Below, piece after piece: positions 1 to 8,957 of a DNA stretch of 49,365 bases. Below the pieces are notes generated by a model. The model did not search any database and was not told the origin of the DNA. It was given only the letters and a program-made list of their open reading frames with translations. The stretch is from a virus. The position numbers and the translations under genes are program-made. Positions within the stretch are counted from its first letter, which is position 1; every line of letters begins with the position of its first letter. The stretch lies in the IMG/VR virus record IMGVR_UViG_3300037091_000039, positions 1-49,365 of that record; one strand, 5' to 3'.

Positions 1-118
1 AGGGACGCCGGGTACCGACGGTAAAGACGGCCAAAAGGGCGACCAAGGGACGCCGGGTACCGACGGTAAAGACGGCCAAAAGGGCGACCAAGGGACGCCG
101 GGCACCGACGGTAAAGAT
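1..118 (+). repeat. 45-bp collagen-coding tandem repeat
   Basis: A 45-bp unit is repeated identically at 1-45 and 46-90, and a third partial copy starts at 91 with one base change (ggcacc for ggtacc) before diverging at about 118. Each unit encodes five Gly-X-Y triplets. The repeat runs off the left edge, so the true copy number is unknown and a short-read assembly could have collapsed it. Confidence 0.95.
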
Positions 119-748
119 TCTTTATCCAATATTCTGAAAGATACCGGCCAATGGCGTGAGGATCGACTTTATCCTGCAAATTCATTCACAGTTTGTTATA
201 GTAATCTTTATCAAACAGATATTGAGACGATAAATCAACCACCGACTAGTCCAAATTATTTATACAGTCAAAAAATTCCGTATACTCCGTGGCGATTGGT
301 ACTTAAAACAAGTCAAGGTGGTAGTGGGAGTCCGGGGAAAGATGGTGCGCCGGGGAAAGATGGCGTCCCTGGAAAAGATGGCGTAGGAATTATTCCATTG
401 AGTACAATTACAGACGCGGTAATAAAAACCGGCCAGCCACTCTATATTAAATCAAATGCGCACGCCGGATTAGCTCAGGCTGACACTAAAAATACTTTGG
501 CAATTGGATTAGCCTACGCCGATTCCGACGCCAATATTAAATACCTTACGGACGGGGTGATTACACAATCTGATTGGACAAATGTGACTGGTACGGCCAC
601 ATTGACAGTCGGAGATTATTTTTTGAGTGCAACTGTGGCGGGAGGATTAACGACAGTTGCTCCAAATACAGGGTTTGTAATACGTATTGGGCACGCTCTC
701 GGACCCAATATATTTTCCATAGAAATTGATTCTCCAATCAAACTTTAA
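2..748 (+). CDS. Collagen-like tail fibre protein, 5' truncated
   Basis: The reading frame is open from base 2 to the stop at 746-748, so the gene begins outside the window; a TTG at 296 is internal. It starts with Gly-X-Y repeats (GTPGTDGKDGQKGDQ units), has a non-collagen segment of about 60 residues, a second short collagen run (GSPGKDGAPGKDGVPGKDG), and a C-terminal domain of about 110 residues ending FSIEIDSPIKL. That C-terminal domain resembles the end of the next gene (ending LQIMAPIKL), so the two are paralogous fibre tips. Collagen-like triple helices are common in phage tail fibres, where they form trimeric shafts; the C-terminal domain is probably the trimerisation or receptor-contact part (inference). 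Confidence 0.85.
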   Translation, partial: GTPGTDGKDGQKGDQGTPGTDGKDGQKGDQGTPGTDGKDSLSNILKDTGQWREDRLYPANSFTVCYSNLYQTDIETINQPPTSPNYLYSQKIPYTPWRLVLKTSQGGSGSPGKDGAPGKDGVPGKDGVGIIPLSTITDAVIKTGQPLYIKSNAHAGLAQADTKNTLAIGLAYADSDANIKYLTDGVITQSDWTNVTGTATLTVGDYFLSATVAGGLTTVAPNTGFVIRIGHALGPNIFSIEIDSPIKL

Positions 749-761
749 ATGAGGTGGTGTG

Positions 762-1940
762 ATGGTAGACGTTTATCGAAAACCGCTAGTCTTGGATTTA
801 ACCACAGGATTAGAAGAACGAATTCAAAGTGGTGATGGTCTTGATCTTGGTGCGTGGCAAGCACCGATAGCAATAGGCGATCCAGGTCAGGTTCTTGCTG
901 CCCCTGCAACCGGGACAATAGCAGAATGGGTTGATCCTGATACTGGCCCCGCTGGTCCGGGTTATTTGGCGACTTCTGCTACTGACAATGTGGCGATTGG
1001 AACGGGTAGTAAAACACTTGTGACTCAAACAGGGTTAGCGTATACCGCAGGTGCCCGTGTTCGTGCTACTGACGGTGGGAATGTCGCAAACTACATGGAA
1101 GGTGTTGTGACTTCCTATTCAACGACCTCACTCGTCTTTACTTCTGATCTGGTTGGTGGTTCTGGTACACCGGCCACTTGGAATATCAATCTCGCTGGCA
1201 ACAAAGGGACGGCAGGAGCGGATGGTTCGGACGGCTCAAATGGATCAAATGGATCAAATGGTGCTGTTGGTGCGGGTTATACTGCCACTTCTACAACTTC
1301 TCTATTGATTGAAGTTGCAAGTAAGCAATTTACAACGCAAGCCGGATTGGCATATACTGTTGGTGCCCGTGCCCGTGCGTCCAGCGCTGCTGGGCCGACT
1401 AATTATGTGGAGGGTCTCGTATCTGGGTATTCCAGCACTACATTGACGATCAATGTTGATCGAATTGGTGGGACAGGGACCAAGGCTGATTGGAATATAA
1501 ATCTTGTTGGCGATGTAGGTGCCACTGGAAGTACAGGTGCCAGTGGTGTTGATGACATTATACTGACCAACGCTAATGCAGGAACCATTGCGATTTGCTT
1601 CGCAGTCTATGTGAAATCGAATGGGAATGTCGATCTTGCGAAAGCTGATGCAGTTGGGACTACGGAAACCCTCGGTCTTGTGGAAGACGCCGCTGGGATT
1701 ACTACGGTAACTCCCGGTAAGATTTTGATGGACGGTATTTTAACTGCCACCGATAACCAATGGAAGGCAGTTCAGGATGTGAGTGCAAGTTTAGTTCCAG
1801 GTAAGGTTTACTTTTTGAGTGCGGCTACGGCTGGAAAGATTGCAGTGGCAGCCCCATCTACTGGATTTGTTCAACGTGTTGGGCGCGCAATTAGTACGAC
1901 CCAAATGGACTTACAGATCATGGCTCCGATTAAGTTATAA
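762..1940 (+). CDS. Tail fibre protein with duplicated domain and collagen-like linkers
   Basis: I chose the ATG at 762 because a GAGGTGG ribosome site ends a few bases upstream; an in-frame GTG lies at 759. The 392 residues contain two related domains of about 85 residues, near 65-150 and 172-255. Both have the pattern GYxATS..SLxI..GSK.F.TQ.GLAYT.GAR.RA and end in WNINL. Gly-rich linkers (GSDGSNGSNGSNG and GATGSTGAS) separate them. The last 120 residues match the C-terminal domain of the preceding gene. The two repeated domains plus linkers suggest a modular shaft carrying a shared tip. A virion tail-fibre role follows from architecture and neighbours, not from a recognised catalytic motif. 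Confidence 0.8.
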   Translation: MVDVYRKPLVLDLTTGLEERIQSGDGLDLGAWQAPIAIGDPGQVLAAPATGTIAEWVDPDTGPAGPGYLATSATDNVAIGTGSKTLVTQTGLAYTAGARVRATDGGNVANYMEGVVTSYSTTSLVFTSDLVGGSGTPATWNINLAGNKGTAGADGSDGSNGSNGSNGAVGAGYTATSTTSLLIEVASKQFTTQAGLAYTVGARARASSAAGPTNYVEGLVSGYSSTTLTINVDRIGGTGTKADWNINLVGDVGATGSTGASGVDDIILTNANAGTIAICFAVYVKSNGNVDLAKADAVGTTETLGLVEDAAGITTVTPGKILMDGILTATDNQWKAVQDVSASLVPGKVYFLSAATAGKIAVAAPSTGFVQRVGRAISTTQMDLQIMAPIKL

Positions 1941-1946
1941 TAAATC

Positions 1947-3212
1947 ATGGCTGACGCAAAAGCAGTTGTAATTGATACTAGTGGTATGGTTCGTAATTCT
2001 GCAACCGGGGACGTAGTTGTCGTCCCCGGTTTGAAGGATTCTGCGCTTAGTACCGGAAAAATTCCAGTTGCCACAACTGACGGACAATTGATTGATGGTC
2101 CAACAGATGCTTCTACTAATTGGAATAGCGCCGTGTCGCATAAAACTACGGAAGATGCCTTAACTGGATTAGTTAAGTGCGACGGCGCGGGTAATTATTC
2201 CGCCGTCGTTGACTATAGTGCAAACTGGATAAATAATTATAATTATTTAATCAATGGTGGATTCGATTTCTTCCAACGAACTGCACCGGAAACCCTTACG
2301 GCAGTTGCCAATGATGCCTACGGTCCCGACAGATGGAACATTTTAACGCAGACTACGACGGTCCAGATTCAACGGGTGGCAGGTGCATTTTTTTCATATC
2401 ATGGGGGAATATTAAAACAGAATCAAGCAGCCGCACAACGAATGGGGATGGAACAGATTTTAGAAACTGTTACATCGTTGGCACTTAGAAATAGAACTAT
2501 TACCGTCCAGGCACAGATTAAATGTTCATCTAGTCAACCAATTAGGATAGCAATTTTAGAATGGACAGGAACAGCAGATACACCTACAAGTAATGTGGTA
2601 AGGGATTGGACCAGTGGAACTTTTACCGCCAATAACTTCTTTTTGGCCTCAAATTTAACCGTTACGGCAGTTGCGGCAGTTACTCCAACGGCGTATACAT
2701 GGACGCCTTTTAGTGTAAGTGGCACCGTTAGTGGAAATTGCATCAACCTGATTGTTTTTATTTGGACCGAAGGAACGGCAGCACAGAATGTAACATTAGA
2801 TATTACTGAAGCGGGTCTTTATACTGGGACGCAAATAAGAAATTGGGAACCCAGATTTATGCAACAAGAAATAGCACTTTGTCAAAGATATTATGAAAAA
2901 AGTTACGAGTTAGATATTCCCCCCGGAACTGCGTCATACGACAGTTCCATGGCGACGACGATGGTTACTGCCATTCGGCCAGGGGATAGACATATACAAT
3001 ATCAGACTAAAAAAGTCGCCGCAAATGCCCCTACATTATGGTCTGTAAAGACAGCAAATACATCAGGTGTCACAACCAATACAGACGACGGGCTGGACTG
3101 TACAAGCTTAATTGATTATGCAAGCTCATCAGGTGCAACATGGTACGTTAGCGCTGGCGGTATAGCAGGACATAGCCATTATTTTCATTGGTCAATTTCT
3201 TGTGAGTTATGA
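1947..3212 (+). CDS. Tail fibre / carbohydrate-contacting protein
   Basis: The 421-residue protein starts a few bases after the previous stop; no clear Shine-Dalgarno is visible. The first 95 residues resemble a fibre attachment region. From about residue 100 it has YLINGGFDFFQRTAP followed by DAYGPDRW, a pattern common in phage tail fibres and tail-associated carbohydrate-binding modules. A beta-rich remainder follows, with RIAILEWTGT and a run of Thr/Val/Ala-rich strands. It ends in SISCEL, echoed by the DCEL end of the frameshifted next gene. The role is probably host-surface contact; the ligand cannot be read from the sequence. Confidence 0.75.
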   Translation: MADAKAVVIDTSGMVRNSATGDVVVVPGLKDSALSTGKIPVATTDGQLIDGPTDASTNWNSAVSHKTTEDALTGLVKCDGAGNYSAVVDYSANWINNYNYLINGGFDFFQRTAPETLTAVANDAYGPDRWNILTQTTTVQIQRVAGAFFSYHGGILKQNQAAAQRMGMEQILETVTSLALRNRTITVQAQIKCSSSQPIRIAILEWTGTADTPTSNVVRDWTSGTFTANNFFLASNLTVTAVAAVTPTAYTWTPFSVSGTVSGNCINLIVFIWTEGTAAQNVTLDITEAGLYTGTQIRNWEPRFMQQEIALCQRYYEKSYELDIPPGTASYDSSMATTMVTAIRPGDRHIQYQTKKVAANAPTLWSVKTANTSGVTTNTDDGLDCTSLIDYASSSGATWYVSAGGIAGHSHYFHWSISCEL

Positions 3213-3634
3213 ATGCCAGGTGTATACGTAGCATTACCGCCGATTGACGTAACTCCGGTTATTCCGCCTGGTTGGAAATCTAATTGGGAATTTCCGGGAC
3301 CGGACCCGCCAGGATATGAATCGGTATATATTATGGAATTTGTCGATCCGCCAACAGAAGTTAATGGCGGAGACACAGCTACATTTACCGCAAGAATAGC
3401 GACTTATGGGTCAGACGGCAATTCATATATAACGGGCGCTCCCAGCAACGTAATAACCACATGGACACAGAAACGGGGGCTACTGGAAAAGTGTCATACG
3501 ATGCCACTTCCGACAAGGGAATAGCGGCAGTCAATACAGGAGTACATTCGTTTAATTTTTGGAGTGGCGGAGATTCTTGGACGGCTACTGGTCACACCCT
3601 TAGTTTTCAATACACAGTTGATTGCGAATTATAA
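3213..3634 (+). pseudogene. Small Ig-like tail protein split by a -1 frameshift
   Basis: The ATG directly follows the previous stop. The first frame (103 codons, stop at 3522-3524) begins MPGVYVALPPIDVTPVIPPG and runs into an Ig-like segment (VNGGDTATFTARIATYGS), then loses sense after about 3465. The -1 frame is open across this point to a TAA at 3632-3634. It reads ATGKVSYDATSDKG, then SFNFWSGGDSW, and ends QYTVDCEL, one base before the next ATG at 3636. One missing base in the G5 run near 3475-3479 would join the halves into about 139 residues. The -1 frame also has an ATG at 3461, so two products or programmed slippage are possible. A sequencing undercall is the simplest explanation. Confidence 0.6.
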
Positions 3635-3635
3635 G

Positions 3636-4037
3636 ATGTTCATTATTCAAGCACCATATCCGACGTTACAAGTAACTATGTTACTTCCAAATCCACAATT
3701 TAGTGATGCCGAATCATTGTTGGATACTGTCAATATAAAACGGGCGATGGATGGAACGCTCTATACGTATGTTCACACGCGAGAGAGTAGACGAAAGCTA
3801 AGTTTGAATTTTTCACTCACCCGAAACAAGGCTCTTGAATTACGTGCTTTTATCCAGTCTTATTTTTCCTCTAAGGTAAAAATAAAAGACCATAATAACC
3901 GAGTATGGGTTGTAAATTTTACCAACAATCCGTTTGAATATGACACCCCCGAGAGAGCCGCACCGGCTATCTCTCCTATGCCATTAGGTGAGTTACAGAC
4001 AATAACTCTTGAATTCGAGGGAATCGAGATAGTATGA
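3636..4037 (+). CDS. Putative minor tail protein
   Basis: I chose the ATG at 3636 (MFIIQAPYPTLQVTMLLPNP) because it follows the stop of the re-joined upstream frame at 3634; an in-frame start at 3564 would overlap that gene. The 133-residue product has features of small tail-completion or distal-tail proteins: RRKLSLNFSLTRNKALELR, then IKDHNNRVWVVNFTNNPFEY, and an acidic end (TLEFEGIEIV). It overlaps the large hub gene by ATGA. Assignment rests on position and general resemblance; no enzymatic motif is visible. Confidence 0.6.
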   Translation: MFIIQAPYPTLQVTMLLPNPQFSDAESLLDTVNIKRAMDGTLYTYVHTRESRRKLSLNFSLTRNKALELRAFIQSYFSSKVKIKDHNNRVWVVNFTNNPFEYDTPERAAPAISPMPLGELQTITLEFEGIEIV

Positions 4038-7000
4038 GAACTTTAATAGGCGGCGCACCAGCTAAAGTAGCACAGAAATGTGGCACTGAACCTATGACTA
4101 TTGTAGAAATACAGTGGGTTGATGGTGGCGCGCGTTTTTTATATGCTGATCGTAAGATTGCCAATAGTGCGGTAGTAGGACAGATTACGAGTATTGGTAG
4201 TATTGATTCAACTGTCACCGATGATACAACGACTGATTCAACACAAGTAACACTGACACTTGATGATACAGATGGAAAAATAAAAGTTCTTTGTGATACA
4301 TACGATCTCCATAAACGCCCAGTTTGGATTTATCAGTGGTTCAGTGGACTTTCTATCTCTGATAAATTCCTCCTATTCAAAGGTGAAATGAACAGTCCAT
4401 TTATATGGGGCGAGGGCGATGTCACTGTAACATTCACTGTCACCAGTAAGATTGAAGATACCGAAGCCGGGTTCTCTATGGAAGAAGGTGATTTTCCCAC
4501 TATTCCGGCCGATGCACTTGGTAAAGTTTGGCCTCTTTGTTTTGGTTCTGTGTGCGATGTGGCGGCTGTACAGGTACGTTCACCGCGTAAAGGTATTTTA
4601 CAGTCTGGTGAAGGTATCCATGACTACACTCTTGAATCTCGTATTTGTCAGGCTCGTTATCTCCAATGTGCTAACGTGGCACTGGGTACCGAGACAACTA
4701 TAACCAACGATTATGTTCCTCAATATGATCCAAATACCGGTTTGTTACTTCCCAGTACGGATAATACCACAGTCACTAAAACTCAAGCCTGGGGTCCAGA
4801 TCAGACATGTGTGGAAGATGCCTATAATACTATATGTGACTTACTCCATCAATTAACTGAACAGAAAACGTATGAACATTCTACGATACTAATTAAGGGA
4901 GGTATTGATTTTCCTCAACATATAAAGGTTACTTTAAATATCAATGGAGGAAAATTTACCGGTTCATTCTCGGGCGAGGTATTTACTATTCTCAGTCGAG
5001 AACATCCTGATTACGCCATCAATCCGCCATCTATATGTAAATCAATTGGATGTACGTCTTATACTGCGGCCACTCTTTTATCGGCGGGTGATTGGGTACA
5101 AAATACTGATTGTGATGGTGGTGCTTCTTGGTATAATGGACTACTAGAAAACGGCGCAAATGGTGGAACAAATGCTGATCCTACTGATGTAGCGGATTTT
5201 TGTGATCCAAGTGCCCATACAAGTCAAGGAAATAAATCGGACGGTGGCCCCGCTGCATCGCAGAAAGCCCTTGATGACATGGTAACGGCATCTTTCTTTT
5301 GGGCACAGGCCGGTTCAGAGGTATATTTAGAAGGAGAAGCCGAAGTTCTTTATATTGCCAATCTATTGCCCTGTACAATAACGAGGATTGCGGCTATAAA
5401 AAATACGTCTCAAGGTTCAAAGTTAATCACTGTACCTTCATCATATTACACAATTTATGAGACTGACTATGACGGTTATACTGTGACCGAAATCGGCATG
5501 ACCCAATTATTAAGTCAACGGAATGAATTGATTATCAATCCAGATGGCACAAAAAGAGTTGCGGCGTCTAAATGGAGTGATGGATTGTATATCACATTGA
5601 CTTCCACTATCGGTCCTAACCCCGTTGATATAATTCAATGGCTTGTTGAAAAATATACATCGTATACGGTCGATCCGACTACCTTTGCTCTCGTAAAAAT
5701 TAGATTGACAAATTATCCAAGCAATTTCGCATTGACCAAACGCGAAAATGTGATGACATTGATTGGCGAGATCGCCCATCAAAGTCGTTGTCTATATTAT
5801 GTACGTAACGATGTCGTGTATTTAAAATATTACTCTGCAACTCCGACACCAGAAGTGACTATCACAGAAAGTGATATTATCGCTAATACTCTGGATATTA
5901 CTCTCACAGATACCACTAAGGTTTATACTAAACATAAAATAACTTGGAAAAAGAGTGACTATGAAGGTGATCTTGATTTAATTCTAAAACTCAATACAGC
6001 TAAGTACGGAACCAGTGAACTTGATACTACGTATAATACTCAGAATATTTACGACAATATTTTAAAGAGTTCTACATTCTGGTTGATCCGCGATGCCAAT
6101 ATGTGGAAACAGGTAGAATTTTCTACGCCACTTCATTTATTGGCTTTAGAAGTTTTTGATTGTGTAACATTGAATCTTGCGAGTCTTTCGACTTCGCCTG
6201 TACTCGCAGTAATAACTGCGGTAAATTATGATGTAGGAAACGAACAGATTAAGTTTACATGTTGGACTCCATTGAAGTCTGGTTCAACTCTACCATATTT
6301 ATTTGCATGGCCAGCTTTTCAATCACGTAAATCAAGGTTTCCTACTGCCGAAGAAACTGCCGCTGGATTAGGTTATGATTTTACAGTGGCCCCTCCTGTA
6401 GGACATTTGTTATATCAACCTACAGTAGCACCGGATGGGCAGACTACTATATTGGTGTCTCAAGGTGATCCGTATCCATCTGATTTGGACGATACTTTGA
6501 GTTTATGCTTTTGTCCGACTGCTGATGATGCAGTAGTTGAAGAACCCGATCCAGTGTTTACAGCATTATTACGGGCACAACGGGCGGACCAAACTGCTAA
6601 GAACACAGAAACACCTACCGGAGCAAGTGGTGGAGGTGGCAACCAGAATAAGAAAAAGAAGAAAGATAATGGTTGTCAATGTACTTCGAGTGTTGACGAC
6701 CCACTAAATAATAGTTGTATGGCCATTGTGTCCGTTTTATACAGTACGGCCGAATTGGTACGACACGGGTGTGGTGGGCGAATTGGTTGTGGTTATGGCC
6801 CCGGAGCAAATTGTATGGGTTCTTTATTTACTTGGTGTTACACTATGGGATCGAGTGTAATGGCTACGACGTTTGCCAGTAGGATAGCTGCTAAAATGCA
6901 CGTACCTACGGCATGTAGTGATTGTGATTCTGGGGACTGGAATTGTGGAGATACAAAACCATATTGTGGGCCGACTATTGTAATTTGTGGAAATTGTGCT

Positions 7001-7063
7001 TTTGATACACATGGAAAGTACGTTGGACAAGGTGATACCCGTGCACCTACGAAAGGACCATAA
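4034..7063 (+). CDS. Large tail hub / baseplate-like protein with Cys-rich C-terminus
   Basis: This 1009-residue protein is the largest in the window and starts in an ATGA overlap with the preceding tail gene. The N-terminal part (about 15-190) reads VEIQWVDGGARFLYADRK, KGEMNSPFIWGEGDVTVTF and KVWPLCFGS, resembling phage tail-tip or hub proteins that close the tail tube. The middle (about 520-770) is beta-rich. A spacer at about 850-880 holds GASGGGGNQNKKKKKDNG. The last 130 residues are very Cys-rich (GCQC, HGCGGRIGCGYG, CSDCDSGDWNCG, ICGNCAF), suggesting metal binding or disulfides. The hub role follows from size and order after the small tail gene; the C-terminal domain is unassigned. Confidence 0.65.
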   Translation: MRTLIGGAPAKVAQKCGTEPMTIVEIQWVDGGARFLYADRKIANSAVVGQITSIGSIDSTVTDDTTTDSTQVTLTLDDTDGKIKVLCDTYDLHKRPVWIYQWFSGLSISDKFLLFKGEMNSPFIWGEGDVTVTFTVTSKIEDTEAGFSMEEGDFPTIPADALGKVWPLCFGSVCDVAAVQVRSPRKGILQSGEGIHDYTLESRICQARYLQCANVALGTETTITNDYVPQYDPNTGLLLPSTDNTTVTKTQAWGPDQTCVEDAYNTICDLLHQLTEQKTYEHSTILIKGGIDFPQHIKVTLNINGGKFTGSFSGEVFTILSREHPDYAINPPSICKSIGCTSYTAATLLSAGDWVQNTDCDGGASWYNGLLENGANGGTNADPTDVADFCDPSAHTSQGNKSDGGPAASQKALDDMVTASFFWAQAGSEVYLEGEAEVLYIANLLPCTITRIAAIKNTSQGSKLITVPSSYYTIYETDYDGYTVTEIGMTQLLSQRNELIINPDGTKRVAASKWSDGLYITLTSTIGPNPVDIIQWLVEKYTSYTVDPTTFALVKIRLTNYPSNFALTKRENVMTLIGEIAHQSRCLYYVRNDVVYLKYYSATPTPEVTITESDIIANTLDITLTDTTKVYTKHKITWKKSDYEGDLDLILKLNTAKYGTSELDTTYNTQNIYDNILKSSTFWLIRDANMWKQVEFSTPLHLLALEVFDCVTLNLASLSTSPVLAVITAVNYDVGNEQIKFTCWTPLKSGSTLPYLFAWPAFQSRKSRFPTAEETAAGLGYDFTVAPPVGHLLYQPTVAPDGQTTILVSQGDPYPSDLDDTLSLCFCPTADDAVVEEPDPVFTALLRAQRADQTAKNTETPTGASGGGGNQNKKKKKDNGCQCTSSVDDPLNNSCMAIVSVLYSTAELVRHGCGGRIGCGYGPGANCMGSLFTWCYTMGSSVMATTFASRIAAKMHVPTACSDCDSGDWNCGDTKPYCGPTIVICGNCAFDTHGKYVGQGDTRAPTKGP

Positions 7064-7065
7064 AT

Positions 7066-7554
7066 ATGGAACCTCTTTGCAATAGACACAATAGAATTAC
7101 GGTCTGTAAAAAGGACGGCACTAAAACCGAAGTTATTCGTTGTGCTGACCAATCTTGTATTCACTTTACAAATATAGTTACAGATGAACAGTGTATTCTA
7201 TGTCCTCGGCACCAAGAAATATTGGTTGCTACACCACCGCTATTACCGCCGGATTTGGAAGCAATGGTCATTAGTTCTGGTCCAGTGAATCCAGACGTTC
7301 CTAAAACTCCGGGAATAATTCGACGTATTATGACTTGGACGGAAGCGATGGCAGGTTGGATTACAGCCGGAAGTCCAGAACGATCTGATGTCGAAGCCAG
7401 AGAAATTTTTAATAAATTTTGTAATAAATGCAGTTGGTATGACCGCGATAAAAAATTATGCAAAGGATGCGGTTGTAATGTGAGTGAAAATGGCCAACCT
7501 GCACTAAATAAAATTAGAATGGCTACTCAACATTGTCCCCAAAATCTGTGGTAA
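7066..7554 (+). CDS. Cys-rich zinc-binding accessory protein
   Basis: 162 residues starting three bases after the hub gene. Two Cys clusters are visible: an N-terminal one (C5, C14, C26, C31, C43, C46 with nearby His) and a C-terminal one with CNKCSWYDRDKKLCKGCGC, then NKIRMATQHCPQNLW. The C-terminal arrangement of CxxC, CxxCGC and CPxxxW is seen in small orphan proteins near phage tail genes and probably binds zinc. Its place after the hub, which has its own Cys-rich tail, suggests a link in tail assembly (inference). Confidence 0.6.
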   Translation: MEPLCNRHNRITVCKKDGTKTEVIRCADQSCIHFTNIVTDEQCILCPRHQEILVATPPLLPPDLEAMVISSGPVNPDVPKTPGIIRRIMTWTEAMAGWITAGSPERSDVEAREIFNKFCNKCSWYDRDKKLCKGCGCNVSENGQPALNKIRMATQHCPQNLW

Positions 7555-7561
7555 TTTAAAA

Positions 7562-7804
7562 ATGGCAAGACTAATTCCTGTAGAAGGCACAATTGGACCA
7601 GAAGAATCTCTGATGACCATAGTTCAAAGATATGTAACGAGTGTCCCTCGCCCAACCCGTTTCAGTTATTTGGAGAATAATATGGTCATCATTAGTTTTC
7701 TTGATCGGACTGACATCAATCAAAAGGCTACTGAATTGGTAGGAGACTCCGAGATAACTATCTATGGTCCTGCGATCATACACAGTAAACAAGAATGTCA
7801 ATAA
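7562..7804 (+). CDS. Small hypothetical protein
   Basis: An 80-residue protein, last in the left + strand tail cluster, eight bases after the previous stop. It has no Cys cluster, membrane segment or recognisable motif; composition is ordinary (MARLIPVEGTIGPEESLM start). Co-directional position after the tail genes suggests late expression. Confidence 0.6.
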   Translation: MARLIPVEGTIGPEESLMTIVQRYVTSVPRPTRFSYLENNMVIISFLDRTDINQKATELVGDSEITIYGPAIIHSKQECQ

Positions 7805-7829
7805 ACAAAAAAATCCCCGCCACCTGAAC

Positions 7830-7852
7830 CCTGAGTAGTAAAGATACTCAGG
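7830..7852. terminator. Stem-loop between convergent operons
   Basis: The sequence cctgagta, seven-base loop, tactcagg forms an 8-bp perfect stem between the convergent genes ending at 7804 (+) and 7887 (-). On the - strand a T7 run (the A run at 7807-7813) lies about 17 bases beyond the stem, so it is not a textbook intrinsic terminator. Its position makes a bidirectional transcription barrier plausible. Confidence 0.5.
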
Positions 7853-7886
7853 CGGTGACGAGGATCGGGACATGACAAGCACGCCC

Positions 7887-8471
7887 CTACCGCGCGGCCA
7901 GAAGTGCTTTATATACTTGAGCCTCAGCTATAGAGTCGGCCAGAGCGTCGTGAGGCTTGGTGTTGATGATTCCAAATTGCTGGCAAAGTTCTTTTAGACC
8001 CACACTTTTGTAAGGTATTTCTTCGCCTCTTAGTGCTGCTGCATCATTTAATGCCAGGGCATGAATCATAGCGTCTCTTGGAAGGTAATGAAAGATTCGG
8101 TCCATTTCGGCACAACCGAGCCATACTTTGAGAAATGAATTTTCAAACACAAAATTATGTGATAAAGGAATAAGGCGTCCGCCAACCGACAAATGCAAGG
8201 TTTCAAACCATTCTGCTAATTCATCGGCCACTCGTTCTTTACCGGGGGCGTCATTTAATTCTTCGAGTGTAAGACCATTGATAACTAGGGCTTGCACTTC
8301 GGTTCGTTCTGGGTGATCTGGTTTGATATTTGTATAAAACGGTGTACCTATTGGTTTTAAACTGTTATCTAAAGGTACAATTGCAATTTGAATAATATCG
8401 TGGAATCCAGGTCGGACGCCGGTTGTTTCAATGTCTATCGCCACTATTATATTATTTTTTAAGTGCTTCAT
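7887..8471 (-). CDS. DnaQ-like 3'-5' exonuclease (DEDD family)
   Basis: 194 residues. Exo I is AIDIETTGVRPG near residues 11-22, Exo II is SHNFVFENSFL near 104-114, and Exo III is HDALADSIAEAQVY near 173-186, with the His typical of the DEDDh subgroup. Family members degrade DNA or RNA 3' to 5', often for proofreading or nucleotide recycling. The Exo II position that is normally Asp (HNxxFD) is Glu here, which may weaken catalysis. It is the last gene of the - strand replication operon. Its start overlaps the stop of an HNH gene that appears to have been inserted immediately upstream. A separate repair or recycling role is likely, since the polymerase carries its own exonuclease domain. Confidence 0.85.
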   Translation of the reverse strand: MKHLKNNIIVAIDIETTGVRPGFHDIIQIAIVPLDNSLKPIGTPFYTNIKPDHPERTEVQALVINGLTLEELNDAPGKERVADELAEWFETLHLSVGGRLIPLSHNFVFENSFLKVWLGCAEMDRIFHYLPRDAMIHALALNDAAALRGEEIPYKSVGLKELCQQFGIINTKPHDALADSIAEAQVYKALLAAR

Positions 8472-8956
8472 AGTACATTCAACCTTGCATATTCACCGTG
8501 ATATTTCTTGGCGGCAGAATTATATGCCCTGGCTGCTTCCTCTTTATTGATAAATAATCCGAGGTATATTTTACGGTAATCTACTTGGATTTGTGCAACC
8601 CATTTTCTATTTGGTTTGTTCCAATGAACACCTTTAAAGCCAGACATATTATCCCGGTGCCTGATTTTATTGCGGCAATTTTCAGCATTAGTAGCTGGGC
8701 GAAGATTTGATCTTCTATTGTCCAATTGATTTCGATTGACATGATCGACTTGTGTAAAATTTTTAAATCCCATTCGTTTTATAATGAGTCGGTGCATTAA
8801 AATTGTTGTATGTCCTGTCGATGTATAAATCGTTCGTCCTGCACTGAGGCGGTGCGGCGGATAACATAAAGTACACCATTTCCATTGATTAAGAAAAACA
8901 TAATCAACGTCGCTGACTAGCGCAAACTTTCCTTGTGTGAGTTTGATGCGTTTCAT
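8468..8956 (-). CDS. HNH homing endonuclease with AP2 domain (copy 1)
   Basis: 162 residues, first of six related copies in the window. The N-terminus MKRIKLTQGKFALVSDVDY and LNQWKW are followed by an HNH core (MHRLIIKRMGF, VDHVNRNQLDNRRSNLR, then NAENCRNK). A C-terminal AP2-type DNA-binding domain reads SGFKGVHWNKPNRKWVAQI and EEAARAYNSAAKKYHGEYARLN. Such proteins nick or cut specific DNA sites and spread their own genes. It sits between a small membrane gene and the exonuclease, its stop overlapping the exonuclease start. This copy has a longer insert between the first Trp pair and the HNH core than its relatives. Confidence 0.9.
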   Translation of the reverse strand: MKRIKLTQGKFALVSDVDYVFLNQWKWCTLCYPPHRLSAGRTIYTSTGHTTILMHRLIIKRMGFKNFTQVDHVNRNQLDNRRSNLRPATNAENCRNKIRHRDNMSGFKGVHWNKPNRKWVAQIQVDYRKIYLGLFINKEEAARAYNSAAKKYHGEYARLNVL

Positions 8957-8957
8957 A

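Noticed and set aside
4452-4703. 83-codon + strand frame inside the tail hub
   Set aside because: Lies wholly within the hub gene in another frame, with no ribosome site or junction.
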